Shown piece by piece: positions 38,140 to 46,213 of a stretch of 64,000 nt of DNA. Positions within the stretch are counted from its first letter, which is position 1, and every line of letters starts with the position of its first letter. A program made the position numbers and the translations under genes. The DNA is taken from NCBI GenBank assembly GCA_040905705.1, contig JBBDQZ010000063.1, forward strand, positions 17,771 through 81,770, given 5' to 3'. The DNA comes from JBBDQZ01 sp040905705 (lineage in GTDB: Bacteria; Bacteroidota; Rhodothermia; Balneolales; Natronogracilivirgulaceae). The notes below the pieces were generated by a model that saw only the letters and a list, made by a program, of their open reading frames with translations, did no database searches and was not told the origin of the DNA.

Positions 38140-39147
38140 TTATTCCAACGGTTTCTCAGAGGGAAGAATAAAAGTTGTATCACTCTGCACAACAAAGTCA
38201 ATGGATTCCGACCAGCGGCCCATTATACCATAATAATCTATTGCGGAAATGCGGAATGTGTACGTTCCCGGATCCGGTCGCGGTATGTAAAGGGTATGGT
38301 TCGTATGCATATTCGTATAATGCCAGTGAAACGATGAATGCTTTCGTTCAATATGAAGAAGATACTGGTCTGCCATCGGCAGTGATTCCCATTTGGTGCG
38401 AAATAATGGTACGGAATCTTCGACGGCAACGATGTTTACATGAATAGCATCTGCTTTGATTGTGTCGATCAGGTGTGGACGTTCCGGAATCTCAGCCCAC
38501 TGATAACTTGATGAAGTAACTCTGCCGGTCAAAGCACTGCCGGGAGTTAGCGGGTACGTTGTATTATTTGATTTCCATGTAAAATATCCACGTTGAGAAG
38601 ATACACTGACGCCGGATTCACCCCTGCATTGTATACCGATATCGGCGTGTTCCGTATGGTTGTTATGCAGAATGAGCCTGGCATGATAACATTGTATCGT
38701 ATCCGGAAAAATTGAAGGGGAACGACCTTTTTCAAATCGGATGTCTGCGCTTTCCAACGTAACTACCCCGGGTCGTGGCTCTATCGCCAGCCTTGAAGCC
38801 GGGTAAATAATTAACAAACTGTTTGTGGGAAATACTACAGAGGCAAACTGGCGGGATCCGGTCTGAATGATATCACCTGGATAAAGCATGTTTTTGCCTG
38901 ATATAAACAGTGTGTCCTGACCTCTGTTTACTTGTAACAACGTATCGGAAAATACAAAAATGGATTTGGGTTCATCAGAAATACGATTATCAGGAACCAC
39001 GCTGTTACCTGTTGTTGCATTCTGTTCATTCATCGACCCCGTAGCGGGTTCAACAAAATTCTCAGAAGGCCTCAAATACAACAATAAGAGCCATCCGATG
39101 ATCAGGATCAAAACAAAATATCGAAAATAAAACATGATAACAGACAC
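38140..39147 (-). CDS. FecR-like domain protein, membrane anchored
   Basis: A 335-residue protein with one N-terminal membrane segment (about 7-25) and the rest outside the cytoplasm. The middle part (QVNRGQDTLFISGKNMLYPGDIIQTGSRQFASVVF) is the FecR-type beta-fold. The last ~90 residues (WESLPMADQYLLHIE..., DPGTYTFRISAID) look like a fibronectin type III domain. No anti-sigma helical domain precedes the membrane segment, and no sigma factor gene is nearby, so it is probably not a FecR regulator but a periplasmic binding or scaffold protein. Convergent with the M1 gene, 19 bp apart. Confidence 0.75.
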   Translation of the reverse strand: MSVIMFYFRYFVLILIIGWLLLLYLRPSENFVEPATGSMNEQNATTGNSVVPDNRISDEPKSIFVFSDTLLQVNRGQDTLFISGKNMLYPGDIIQTGSRQFASVVFPTNSLLIIYPASRLAIEPRPGVVTLESADIRFEKGRSPSIFPDTIQCYHARLILHNNHTEHADIGIQCRGESGVSVSSQRGYFTWKSNNTTYPLTPGSALTGRVTSSSYQWAEIPERPHLIDTIKADAIHVNIVAVEDSVPLFRTKWESLPMADQYLLHIERKHSSFHWHYTNMHTNHTLYIPRPDPGTYTFRISAIDYYGIMGRWSESIDFVVQSDTTFILPSEKPLE

Positions 39148-39163
39148 AAAATGGGCTGTTTAC

Positions 39164-40417
39164 TTAAATAGATACACTTTTCAAATGAACAATATAATGC
39201 TTGATCACAGGTTTAGTTAATTCCGTTATGTGTCGCGTGTCAGAAGCCTTTGAAAATTCCAGAGCGATATTATTGGGTTGCATGATCCATATTCCGTTAC
39301 TTTGATAAGTATAAGCCTCGCTATGGCTGAAATCAAAAAACAAATAGGATTCTATGGAGGAGGCATCGGATGGCAGGCCCAGTTCATTTAATGCATTTGC
39401 CGTTTTGTTTCGCAAAGTTTCTAGTTGCTTTTCGGTCGGTTTTTGGTCAAGAAATGTAGTTCTGAAATAATTACGGTTCAGAAATCGACTACACAAGTCA
39501 CTTAATACCGGATGAGGAGCATGTTGCCAATATTTCAGGTTCATTAAAATATCATTATCGTCCAGCCGGATAAATGCATCGAGTTGCGACTTGTTAAGCC
39601 TGTTTGAGGTTCCCGGCTGCGATTTGAAAAAATATTCCAGTGCGGAAGAAAAAAATGTAACTTCGACGTTATTATCTAACAACTTCTTTACCCGCTTTAG
39701 TATGGCGAGAAGAAGTTTGTCCCCGGCCAGAACAGTTTTATGCAGATAAACCTGCATATACATCAGCCGACGTGCCACGATATAGTTTTCAACAGCATAA
39801 ATCCCTTTATTGTCGATCACGATGTTTCCCTGGTGTACGCGCATGGTGCGGATGATCCGGTCTATTCCGATAGATCCCTCAAGTACCCCGGCAAACATGC
39901 TGTCCCTGCGAATATAGTCCAGCCGATCAATATCAAGTTGTGAAGAGATCAACTGATGCAAAAACCGTTTTGGATAACGATCGGTGAATATCCGAATCGC
40001 CGTGTCCAGCTGCCCGTCAAACTGCCGGTTTAACTCTTTCATCAATAGCAGGGTAAGTTGTTCGTGATGGCAGTTCTTGATGATAACTTCCTCAAGAGTA
40101 TGGGAAAAGGGGCCATGGCCAATGTCATGCAGCAAAATAGCAATCAGCATGCTCTCATACTCTTTGTTGGTGATAGTCGTGTCTTTCTCTTTCAGATGAT
40201 TCAACACCCGCTGCATCAGCCCCAAAGCTCCCAGTGCGTGTGAAAACCTGGAGTGTTCAGCTCCCGGAAAAACCATATTGGCCATTCCCAACTGACGAAT
40301 TCGACGCAATCTCTGAACATATGGATGATCCAGAAGCTGTAAAACCACTCCTTTGGGTACGCTGATAAATCCGTGAACAGGATCGGTAAAGATTTTGTAT
40401 TGTGTTGATTTGTCCAT
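39164..40417 (-). CDS. HD-domain phosphohydrolase (SAMHD1/dNTPase-like)
   Basis: About 417 residues; ATG at 40417 (MDKSTQYKIFTDPVHGF) is preferred over the ATG at 40465. The metal-binding H...HD...D set is visible in RFSHALGALG, ILLHDIGHGPFSH and QLDIDRLDYIRRD. The N-terminal DPVHGFI and YVQRLRRIRQLG sequences are typical of the YwfO/SAMHD1 branch, whose members hydrolyse dNTPs. Nucleotide specificity is inference. Sits 16 bp upstream of the FecR-like gene on the same strand. Confidence 0.9.
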   Translation of the reverse strand: MDKSTQYKIFTDPVHGFISVPKGVVLQLLDHPYVQRLRRIRQLGMANMVFPGAEHSRFSHALGALGLMQRVLNHLKEKDTTITNKEYESMLIAILLHDIGHGPFSHTLEEVIIKNCHHEQLTLLLMKELNRQFDGQLDTAIRIFTDRYPKRFLHQLISSQLDIDRLDYIRRDSMFAGVLEGSIGIDRIIRTMRVHQGNIVIDNKGIYAVENYIVARRLMYMQVYLHKTVLAGDKLLLAILKRVKKLLDNNVEVTFFSSALEYFFKSQPGTSNRLNKSQLDAFIRLDDNDILMNLKYWQHAPHPVLSDLCSRFLNRNYFRTTFLDQKPTEKQLETLRNKTANALNELGLPSDASSIESYLFFDFSHSEAYTYQSNGIWIMQPNNIALEFSKASDTRHITELTKPVIKHYIVHLKSVSI

Positions 40418-40566
40418 GAAAAATTTTGGAGTTGCCGGGAATATTACCGTGTTAGAAAACAACACTTATACGTTCGCATACATTAGCGGGCAATAGTATA
40501 TTGTTAGACGAATATCGGGATTCCTTTTATCTTTAACCATTACTTTCCACAACCAGAAAAAGGGTT

Positions 40567-41643
40567 ATGCTACTTGATAAAGATTCGGAGCAGTTTTTAG
40601 AAGATCTGTTGATTACCCCAAGTCCGACCGGTTTTGAGAAAGCCGGGCAACAAGTATGGATAGATTATGTAAAAAAAATAGCTGACAGGGTTGACACAGA
40701 TGCCTATGGGTCGGCCGCGGCACATCTTTCGGTCGCCCAGGATGCTATGACCGTTATGATTGAGGCGCATTGCGATGAAATAGGTATGATAGTTCAACAC
40801 ATAGACGACTCAGGGTTTGTTTATGTCAATCGAGTGGGGGGAAGTGACCCGGGTATTGCCAGGGCACGAAAGGTCTATATTCACAGCCGTGAAGGCATTG
40901 TCAGTGGTGTTATTGGCCATACAGCTATTCATCTTCAGGATCGGGATAATTCAAAACTGCCGAAGTGGAAAGATCTGTTTATTGACATCGGAGCCAATAA
41001 CCGTGAAGAAGCGTTACATATGATCACAGTAGGGGATCCTGTCACCATTGCCGAACAGTTTGATTATTTATCGGATGAAATTATCACCGGAAGGGCACTG
41101 GATAACCGGATCGGTGGATTTGTTATTGCCAATACAATCAAAAAACTTAATGAACGACGAACGGAATTAAAAGTGAATGTGATTGCATTGAATGCCGTAC
41201 AGGAAGAGGTGGGAGGATTTGGAGCCAGAATGATGGCGTATCGCTATGAGCCGGATGTAGCGATTGTGACAGATGTTACACATGCGACGGACAGTCCCGG
41301 TATTGACCACCGGGAACATGGGCTGGTTAAACTGGGAAAAGGGCCGGTGATCAGCCATGGGGGGGCGAATCATCCCGGTGTGACGAAATATGTGGAACAG
41401 ATTTCCATGAAGGCGGGAATTGAACTTCAGCACGAAGCTTCTGGTTCCCGGACGGGGACGGATACCGACAGCATATTTTATCAGAAGCACGGGATTCCCA
41501 GTGGCTTGATTTCACTTCCGTTGAGATATATGCACAGTCCCGTCGAAATGGCTTCCCTGCCGGATGTTAATCTGCTGACGGAACTGTTTACTGAAATAGT
41601 GCTCGGATTGAAAAAAAAGCAATCATTTAAATTGTTTAAATAA
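40567..41643 (+). CDS. M42-family aminopeptidase
   Basis: Dinuclear zinc aminopeptidase (glutamyl/tetrahedral aminopeptidase, FrvX-like) of 358 residues. Zinc and catalytic segments: EAHCDEIGM (His), GRALDNRIGG (bridging Asp), NAVQEEVGGFGARM (catalytic Glu pair), TDVTHATDSPG (Asp) and a late His in LPLRYMHSPVE. Forms large cytosolic complexes that digest short peptides. Ends 92 bases before a bidirectional terminator. Confidence 0.94.
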   Translation: MLLDKDSEQFLEDLLITPSPTGFEKAGQQVWIDYVKKIADRVDTDAYGSAAAHLSVAQDAMTVMIEAHCDEIGMIVQHIDDSGFVYVNRVGGSDPGIARARKVYIHSREGIVSGVIGHTAIHLQDRDNSKLPKWKDLFIDIGANNREEALHMITVGDPVTIAEQFDYLSDEIITGRALDNRIGGFVIANTIKKLNERRTELKVNVIALNAVQEEVGGFGARMMAYRYEPDVAIVTDVTHATDSPGIDHREHGLVKLGKGPVISHGGANHPGVTKYVEQISMKAGIELQHEASGSRTGTDTDSIFYQKHGIPSGLISLPLRYMHSPVEMASLPDVNLLTELFTEIVLGLKKKQSFKLFK

Positions 41644-41735
41644 GGGAAAATCAAAGATCTTACGGGTGCTATTGTAAGCTTATCCGAAAGTTGAATGATT
41701 GGCTTTGCTGTTGCCCCAATGGTAATACAGTATAC

Positions 41736-41773
41736 AAAAAAAGCCAAATCGATAACTCGAAATGGCTTTTTTT
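41736..41773. terminator. Bidirectional intrinsic terminator
   Basis: Arms AAAAAAAGCCA (41736-41746) and TGGCTTTTTTT (41763-41773) are perfect complements, with TCG/CGA able to pair inside the 16-base interval. Each strand ends in a T-run, so it should stop both the M42 transcript and the histone-like gene transcript, whose stop codon is 25 bases away. Confidence 0.85.
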
Positions 41774-41798
41774 GGGAATCTTCAGACGAACCTTCAGG

Positions 41799-41972
41799 TC
41801 AGTCTCTTTTTTTGTTTTGAATATCAATGCGGATATCCTGAGCCAATTTTTTGAGCTCCTGGAGTGATTTTCGGGCACGGGTCCCGGCAGTTTTATTACT
41901 CTTGCTGTAAAATTTCTCCATATCCACTTCTAAATCATCAACCAAAGTTTTGATTTCACTAAATCTGTTCAT
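41799..41972 (-). CDS. Histone H1-like (Hc1-family) protein
   Basis: A 57-residue, Lys-rich protein starting MNRFSEIKTLVDDLEVDMEK and containing NKTAGTRARKSLQELKKLAQ. This pattern matches the short Hc1 histone H1-like family of Bacteroidota, Chlamydiae and relatives, which bind DNA. It consists of two predicted amphipathic helices with basic residues near AGTRARK. It is a single-gene unit, with a 172-base upstream gap and the terminator just downstream. Confidence 0.88.
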   Translation of the reverse strand: MNRFSEIKTLVDDLEVDMEKFYSKSNKTAGTRARKSLQELKKLAQDIRIDIQNKKRD

Positions 41973-42144
41973 GAATGACTCCGTTTGTTTGAAATTAGTT
42001 ACTTCTTGATTTAAGAAGGCCTATAACCTCCAATGTCGGAAGCTAATTATAAGCAATCCAAGATGTCAAGCAACAAATCGCTATTTAAAGCACAAAAAGC
42101 ACTTTTTTTGATTTTTATCTATTATTTTCACTTAAAACAGGGAT

Positions 42145-42783
42145 TTAACTCGAAAGTTTTTCCAAAGTCGAGGTGTCCGGAAGGTCTCCGAAAGCCATAA
42201 CCGAGCATAAATAGCTGTTTTCTGGTGGCGGGTTTAGATCTGCAGGTACCCGCGACCGTATGTTTCCTTTATCATTGTCTTGTGTTGATTTGTTTTTGTT
42301 CACAAAAACGTTATCTGCATCAACATCGACAAATAAAATTACAGGTTTCCGTTGAAGTTGTCTTGAAAGTTCTCTTGTCAACAGGCTTAATGGAACAGGA
42401 TGGATATCTCCTGTAATATTGTTGCGTATAAGATTGGACAGCACAAGGTGTGTACCGGCCGGCCGGGCATCTATCCATTCTTTTTCTATGATCAGATGGT
42501 TATCCTTTTGCTGTACAATGTCTTTTTGATATCCGTTAATCCCGGTTCCCGGGATACCCTTATCAGCAAGCAGGGCGACTATCCTGTGATTCAGATCTTT
42601 TGTAGCACGAATAATGGCTTGATTTCGCATCATACCGGTCTGAATAAGTCTTTCTGTATACGGGCTGTCTCCATGTACGATAATTCCGCTGCAACCTTTT
42701 TGCCTGGTCATGGCCTCGGCAAATGCGTTCATAAAGAATGACTGATCGAGATGTTTATAATCAAGGATTGCTATATAAAACAT
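42145..42783 (-). CDS. Amino-acid-kinase-like protein, truncated
   Basis: A 212-residue protein I do not recognise with certainty. The segment IIVHGDSPYTERLIQTG, followed by NHRIVALLADKGIPGTGINGYQKDIV, follows the pattern of acetylglutamate kinases (HGGG..., then a helix and AVGLSGxDG). The N-terminal Gly-Gly phosphate-binding strand is not visible, and the protein is shorter than ArgB (about 260-300), so catalysis is doubtful. The next part (KPVILFVDVDADNVF) resembles a late Rossmann strand. It could be a regulatory or scavenging homologue. Confidence 0.6.
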   Translation of the reverse strand: MFYIAILDYKHLDQSFFMNAFAEAMTRQKGCSGIIVHGDSPYTERLIQTGMMRNQAIIRATKDLNHRIVALLADKGIPGTGINGYQKDIVQQKDNHLIIEKEWIDARPAGTHLVLSNLIRNNITGDIHPVPLSLLTRELSRQLQRKPVILFVDVDADNVFVNKNKSTQDNDKGNIRSRVPADLNPPPENSYLCSVMAFGDLPDTSTLEKLSS

Positions 42784-42865
42784 ACATTTACAGAATGATG
42801 GATAATGATCCGGTGTTATGAACCGGCCGTGGAAAATAAATTTATCATGCAGCCGGATGTTTGCA

Positions 42866-43660
42866 TCAGGCGTCCGGGTCTCTCCTTCGCTTTGCTATAA
42901 ACGGATACGGCAGAAGTGCAGATATGGTCAAATAGGTTAATTCAGTTTTACTGTGATGGAGATGGAGGCAACCGTCATTCATCTGTTCGGTTAGCACCTG
43001 GCGGCACGCGCCACAAGGGCTGGCATAATCGCTTTTGGGTGCGTATACATGCATCTCATACAACTTGCTTGCGCCGCATGAGAGCGCTTTTCCAAGGGCA
43101 ACTCGCTCAGCACAAAGGCCTTTTTGCCAGTCATTTAATTCAATATTGACACCGGAAAACACACCCGAGTCGGTGCTAAGTAATGCCGTAACTGGAAACG
43201 AGGAATATGGTGTGATGCAACGAGAGGTCAATTCCGTTAATCGATTGATATTGAGTCCGGTTTCAGTGGTTTGAAATAATTGTTCCGGCTCCTGCTCATC
43301 TATTTCACGGGTAATCTCCGGCCGGATCGAATACAGATTACACCATGTTGAAAGAACGTCATTTGGTATCCTGTCCGTGTTTGCATATTCTTCCGTGTTT
43401 GTATATTCCGTTGCCCCTATATTCAACTCATTATAGCCCCCGCGCTCCGGAACTAATAGGACCGAAGGGTGATCACCTTCACTCAGGCATGTAAAAATGG
43501 CTGTCTGAATAGCATGTATCGTAAGAGGAAGCGAAGCACTTTCAATACGGACTCCCGGATACATGGTACCGGTTTTCCCTGTTATGACACAAACCTCTTT
43601 GAGGCCGGAGTAAGGAGTATAACATCGCGAATATAAGGTATCCCAGCTCAATGAATTCAT
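42866..43660 (-). CDS. cdd: Two-domain cytidine deaminase
   Basis: A 264-residue protein with two copies of the cytidine deaminase fold. The C-terminal copy (about 138-264) is catalytic: CAE at 183-185 and PCGACRQ at 215-221 supply the three Cys zinc ligands and the proton-shuttling Glu. The N-terminal copy (about 1-75) keeps the PYSG and YPGVRIESAS strands but has HAI where CAE should be and no PCxxC. E. coli Cdd also has an active plus a dead domain, but in the opposite order. A 6-residue repeat (EYTNTE/EYANTD, 85-96) lies in the linker. Converts cytidine and deoxycytidine to uridines. Confidence 0.85.
   Translation of the reverse strand: MNSLSWDTLYSRCYTPYSGLKEVCVITGKTGTMYPGVRIESASLPLTIHAIQTAIFTCLSEGDHPSVLLVPERGGYNELNIGATEYTNTEEYANTDRIPNDVLSTWCNLYSIRPEITREIDEQEPEQLFQTTETGLNINRLTELTSRCITPYSSFPVTALLSTDSGVFSGVNIELNDWQKGLCAERVALGKALSCGASKLYEMHVYAPKSDYASPCGACRQVLTEQMNDGCLHLHHSKTELTYLTISALLPYPFIAKRRRDPDA
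43374..43409. repeat. 18-base tandem duplication inside cdd
   Basis: Two adjacent 18-base units, 43374-43391 and 43392-43409, match at 16 of 18 positions. They lie in the linker between the two deaminase domains and encode EYTNTE-EYANTD, so the reading frame is kept. This marks a recent in-frame slippage or duplication event. Confidence 0.75.
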
Positions 43661-43730
43661 TGTGTGACCATCATTTTGAAAGCCGGTGGCGATAACCGGA
43701 ATTTTGTTGGATTATGCATAAAGTGAAACT

Positions 43731-46133
43731 TTAAGGAACAAAGCGTTGTATATGTCGGGAAGTTCTTTCATCAGTATCCGGGTCAAAATATCCGGTACGG
43801 TACTTGCCCTCTTTCCATAGTTGGAATTGATCCCTGTAATGATTTGAAAATATATTACCAGATTGTCCGGTATTTAAAACAGACAAGTATTTACCTTCAG
43901 GCGAGGGAAACATCATACGATACATAGATGTTCCCCCGGTAATGGAAAATGGGCGGTTAAAGTTAAAATGCGATGCCCGAATAGAGTGGGAAGATCCGAA
44001 AGTGCTAAAAGGAGCAATGGTGAACAGATTGTGCGATGCAAGACGCGCTGAGATGTGTTTTTGAACGGTAGGCTTATAAAGTACTGAGCCGAGAGAACCC
44101 AGTGATGTACTTCCCCATTGCCAGTCATGTGGTTCGTCACCAAAGTGCTCGATAAGATGGTTGACCGTTTCATGCATACTTTGAATAATCCATTGATGTT
44201 GTGAAATAGGGAGATTTTCCGGCCTGTATTCGGGGTGCAGCAATAATCTTGTTACAGCAGAAAGCGGTATTTGGGGAGATGTGAATATCATTTCGATCTC
44301 GGTATCGTCCAGATATTCTTCGTACAGATTCTGTGCCAATTTAACCATAAGCAGCTCAAACAGAGTTGCGGCGGTTTCATTGGAACGAAAGTCATAATCC
44401 CAGTTGATAAAATAGGGAAGGGCCATCTCGATCAGAGAATCCGGACCGGCTTCATTGAGTACTTCTGTTATGACCGGTGTCAGCATTGGCGCAAGAGTGG
44501 AACGTGTATCGGTACTCAATTGATTTGGCAGGACACTGGCCAGTTCATTTCCGGATGTATGTTCCAATACTTCTCTAATTCTGCCGGATCGCTCCCATGG
44601 GGATAAATATAAAGATACGTATCGGTCCGGAGGCAAATTCCCGGGTGGGCTTTCCTGAAAAAAAACGGCCTCTCCATCGGAATGAGTCACAGACGGGAAC
44701 CATCTTTCGACCCTGGTGCGGTCACCGGTATCCTGGTGATTGCGAACTTTTAAAGGATGGGTTCTGGACAGGGTCAAACCGCCTGGCAATACGCCGGAGT
44801 TACCATCTGAATCGGCAAAAAGCAATTGTATGGCAGGTACAAGAATGCGGCTGTTTGCTTCCTGTAATTCAGATATATTCCGGGCGGCAGAGATATCCAG
44901 ATATGCTCCAAAATCAGTGGGCACGGTAAAACCGGCCCAGTCAAATGCCAGATATTGGTTTTCATCCTCGGACACGGCAACAACCGGTTTGCCAAGAACC
45001 CTCTTTGTGACAAGATGAAATTCTTCGCCATTCTTGAGTGGAATAATATCATGTGATAGAGAAAAATCTGTTGTTAAATGTTCCTCAACCATCGGATCCG
45101 TTTGCCAGTTTACCGGTGTTTCAATCGGTGAATCAAATATCCGTCCCGTAATAAAATCTCCGTCATCAACCCGTATCGGTTGTATTGCCCATGCGAGGGC
45201 CTCGTTCTGGCCAAAGATCATGATGGGAAATCCAGGAATGGTGACTCCGGATCGCCTGTTTTCGCCAACGTCTATCACCATTTCATATCCCTGATATGGG
45301 GGGGGGTATGGGGTTTCATGAGATACAAAGAGAGCTGATTCAGGATCAGCGTCTCTGCCGGAGAGGGCAAATCCCGAGGAAGCAGGGTGTGTTCTGCTTG
45401 GGTATATCCCGCGGGAAAAGATTTTGAATTCATCACGCAGCTGGATGTAAAGTGTAGAATCTATAAGCGGAGCTTCATTTCCGAACAGTGCTATGTGTGG
45501 AACATCAAGACCAGTAAGGGCTTGGGTAACAGTATTATTTCTCATTTCATGAAGTGGAACCAAAGCCGCTTTGGTCCAGTAGGATTGCTGGTGCTCCCAG
45601 GCCCAGAGTAACTGGACCCCAAGTGTGTGCCAGGGTTTCCATTCTATCGGATTTGCATTACTCAGGGTAAATTCTATAGGTAAATTTCTTTTATTATTTA
45701 GTATAAATTGGTTTACACCGGATGCATAGGCATCAAGAAGTTTTTTTTGACGTTCCGGAAGCTCCCGGTACGCTTGTTTCGCCAGATCCTTGAAAGGCAT
45801 GGTTCGGTAAAATATGTCAAGTTCAAGCAAATCAACATCAATTTCGCGTGAATGCAAGCCTTCAAGCTTGTACTGTTTTGTTGTCATCTGCCATAAACGG
45901 TCACGAGCGTGAAGGTATCCGGTCACCATATACACATCGACTTCATACTCAGCCGAAATGTGAGGCACCTGATATTCATCCCATGTAATTATAACTTCGT
46001 CTTCCAGTCCTTGCAGTGCTACTGTCCGATCCAATGATGGAACCAGCTTGAAAACAGTCCAGTACATAGAAAACCCGGTTACTACGAGGAGCAAAGACAG
46101 AAGAAGTAAAAGGATTTTTACAGCGGATTTCAT
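43731..46133 (-). CDS. Penicillin-acylase-family Ntn hydrolase
   Basis: Exported S45-family amidohydrolase of 800 residues made as a self-cleaving precursor. An N-terminal membrane/signal segment (about 5-28) is followed by the alpha-chain region (DEYQVPHISAE..., YLHARDRLWQM). The beta-chain start is at Ser252 in ASSGFALSGRDAD; the usual Ser-Asn is Ser-Ser here. IPGFPIMIFGQNEALAWAI is the conserved beta-chain core. Homologues hydrolyse beta-lactam side chains or acyl-homoserine lactones, but the natural substrate cannot be inferred. Divergent from lysA. Confidence 0.9.
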   Translation of the reverse strand: MKSAVKILLLLLSLLLVVTGFSMYWTVFKLVPSLDRTVALQGLEDEVIITWDEYQVPHISAEYEVDVYMVTGYLHARDRLWQMTTKQYKLEGLHSREIDVDLLELDIFYRTMPFKDLAKQAYRELPERQKKLLDAYASGVNQFILNNKRNLPIEFTLSNANPIEWKPWHTLGVQLLWAWEHQQSYWTKAALVPLHEMRNNTVTQALTGLDVPHIALFGNEAPLIDSTLYIQLRDEFKIFSRGIYPSRTHPASSGFALSGRDADPESALFVSHETPYPPPYQGYEMVIDVGENRRSGVTIPGFPIMIFGQNEALAWAIQPIRVDDGDFITGRIFDSPIETPVNWQTDPMVEEHLTTDFSLSHDIIPLKNGEEFHLVTKRVLGKPVVAVSEDENQYLAFDWAGFTVPTDFGAYLDISAARNISELQEANSRILVPAIQLLFADSDGNSGVLPGGLTLSRTHPLKVRNHQDTGDRTRVERWFPSVTHSDGEAVFFQESPPGNLPPDRYVSLYLSPWERSGRIREVLEHTSGNELASVLPNQLSTDTRSTLAPMLTPVITEVLNEAGPDSLIEMALPYFINWDYDFRSNETAATLFELLMVKLAQNLYEEYLDDTEIEMIFTSPQIPLSAVTRLLLHPEYRPENLPISQHQWIIQSMHETVNHLIEHFGDEPHDWQWGSTSLGSLGSVLYKPTVQKHISARLASHNLFTIAPFSTFGSSHSIRASHFNFNRPFSITGGTSMYRMMFPSPEGKYLSVLNTGQSGNIFSNHYRDQFQLWKEGKYRTGYFDPDTDERTSRHIQRFVP

Positions 46134-46213
46134 GAAACTGGAAAATATGTGTAAGTTTGGTGCTGTGAAACAAGGCTCAAAATAAGAATTCTATATCAGA
46201 CCCTTTCCATAAA

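Noticed and set aside
41669..41878. 69-codon frame on the minus strand over the terminator and histone-like gene
   Set aside because: It runs through the terminator stem in a different frame from the clear Hc1-type gene, so it is a shadow.
42046..42069. TTGACA and TATAAT strings upstream of the histone-like gene on the minus strand
   Set aside because: The spacer is only 12 bases, too short for a sigma-70 promoter, and this group uses a different -7/-33 consensus.
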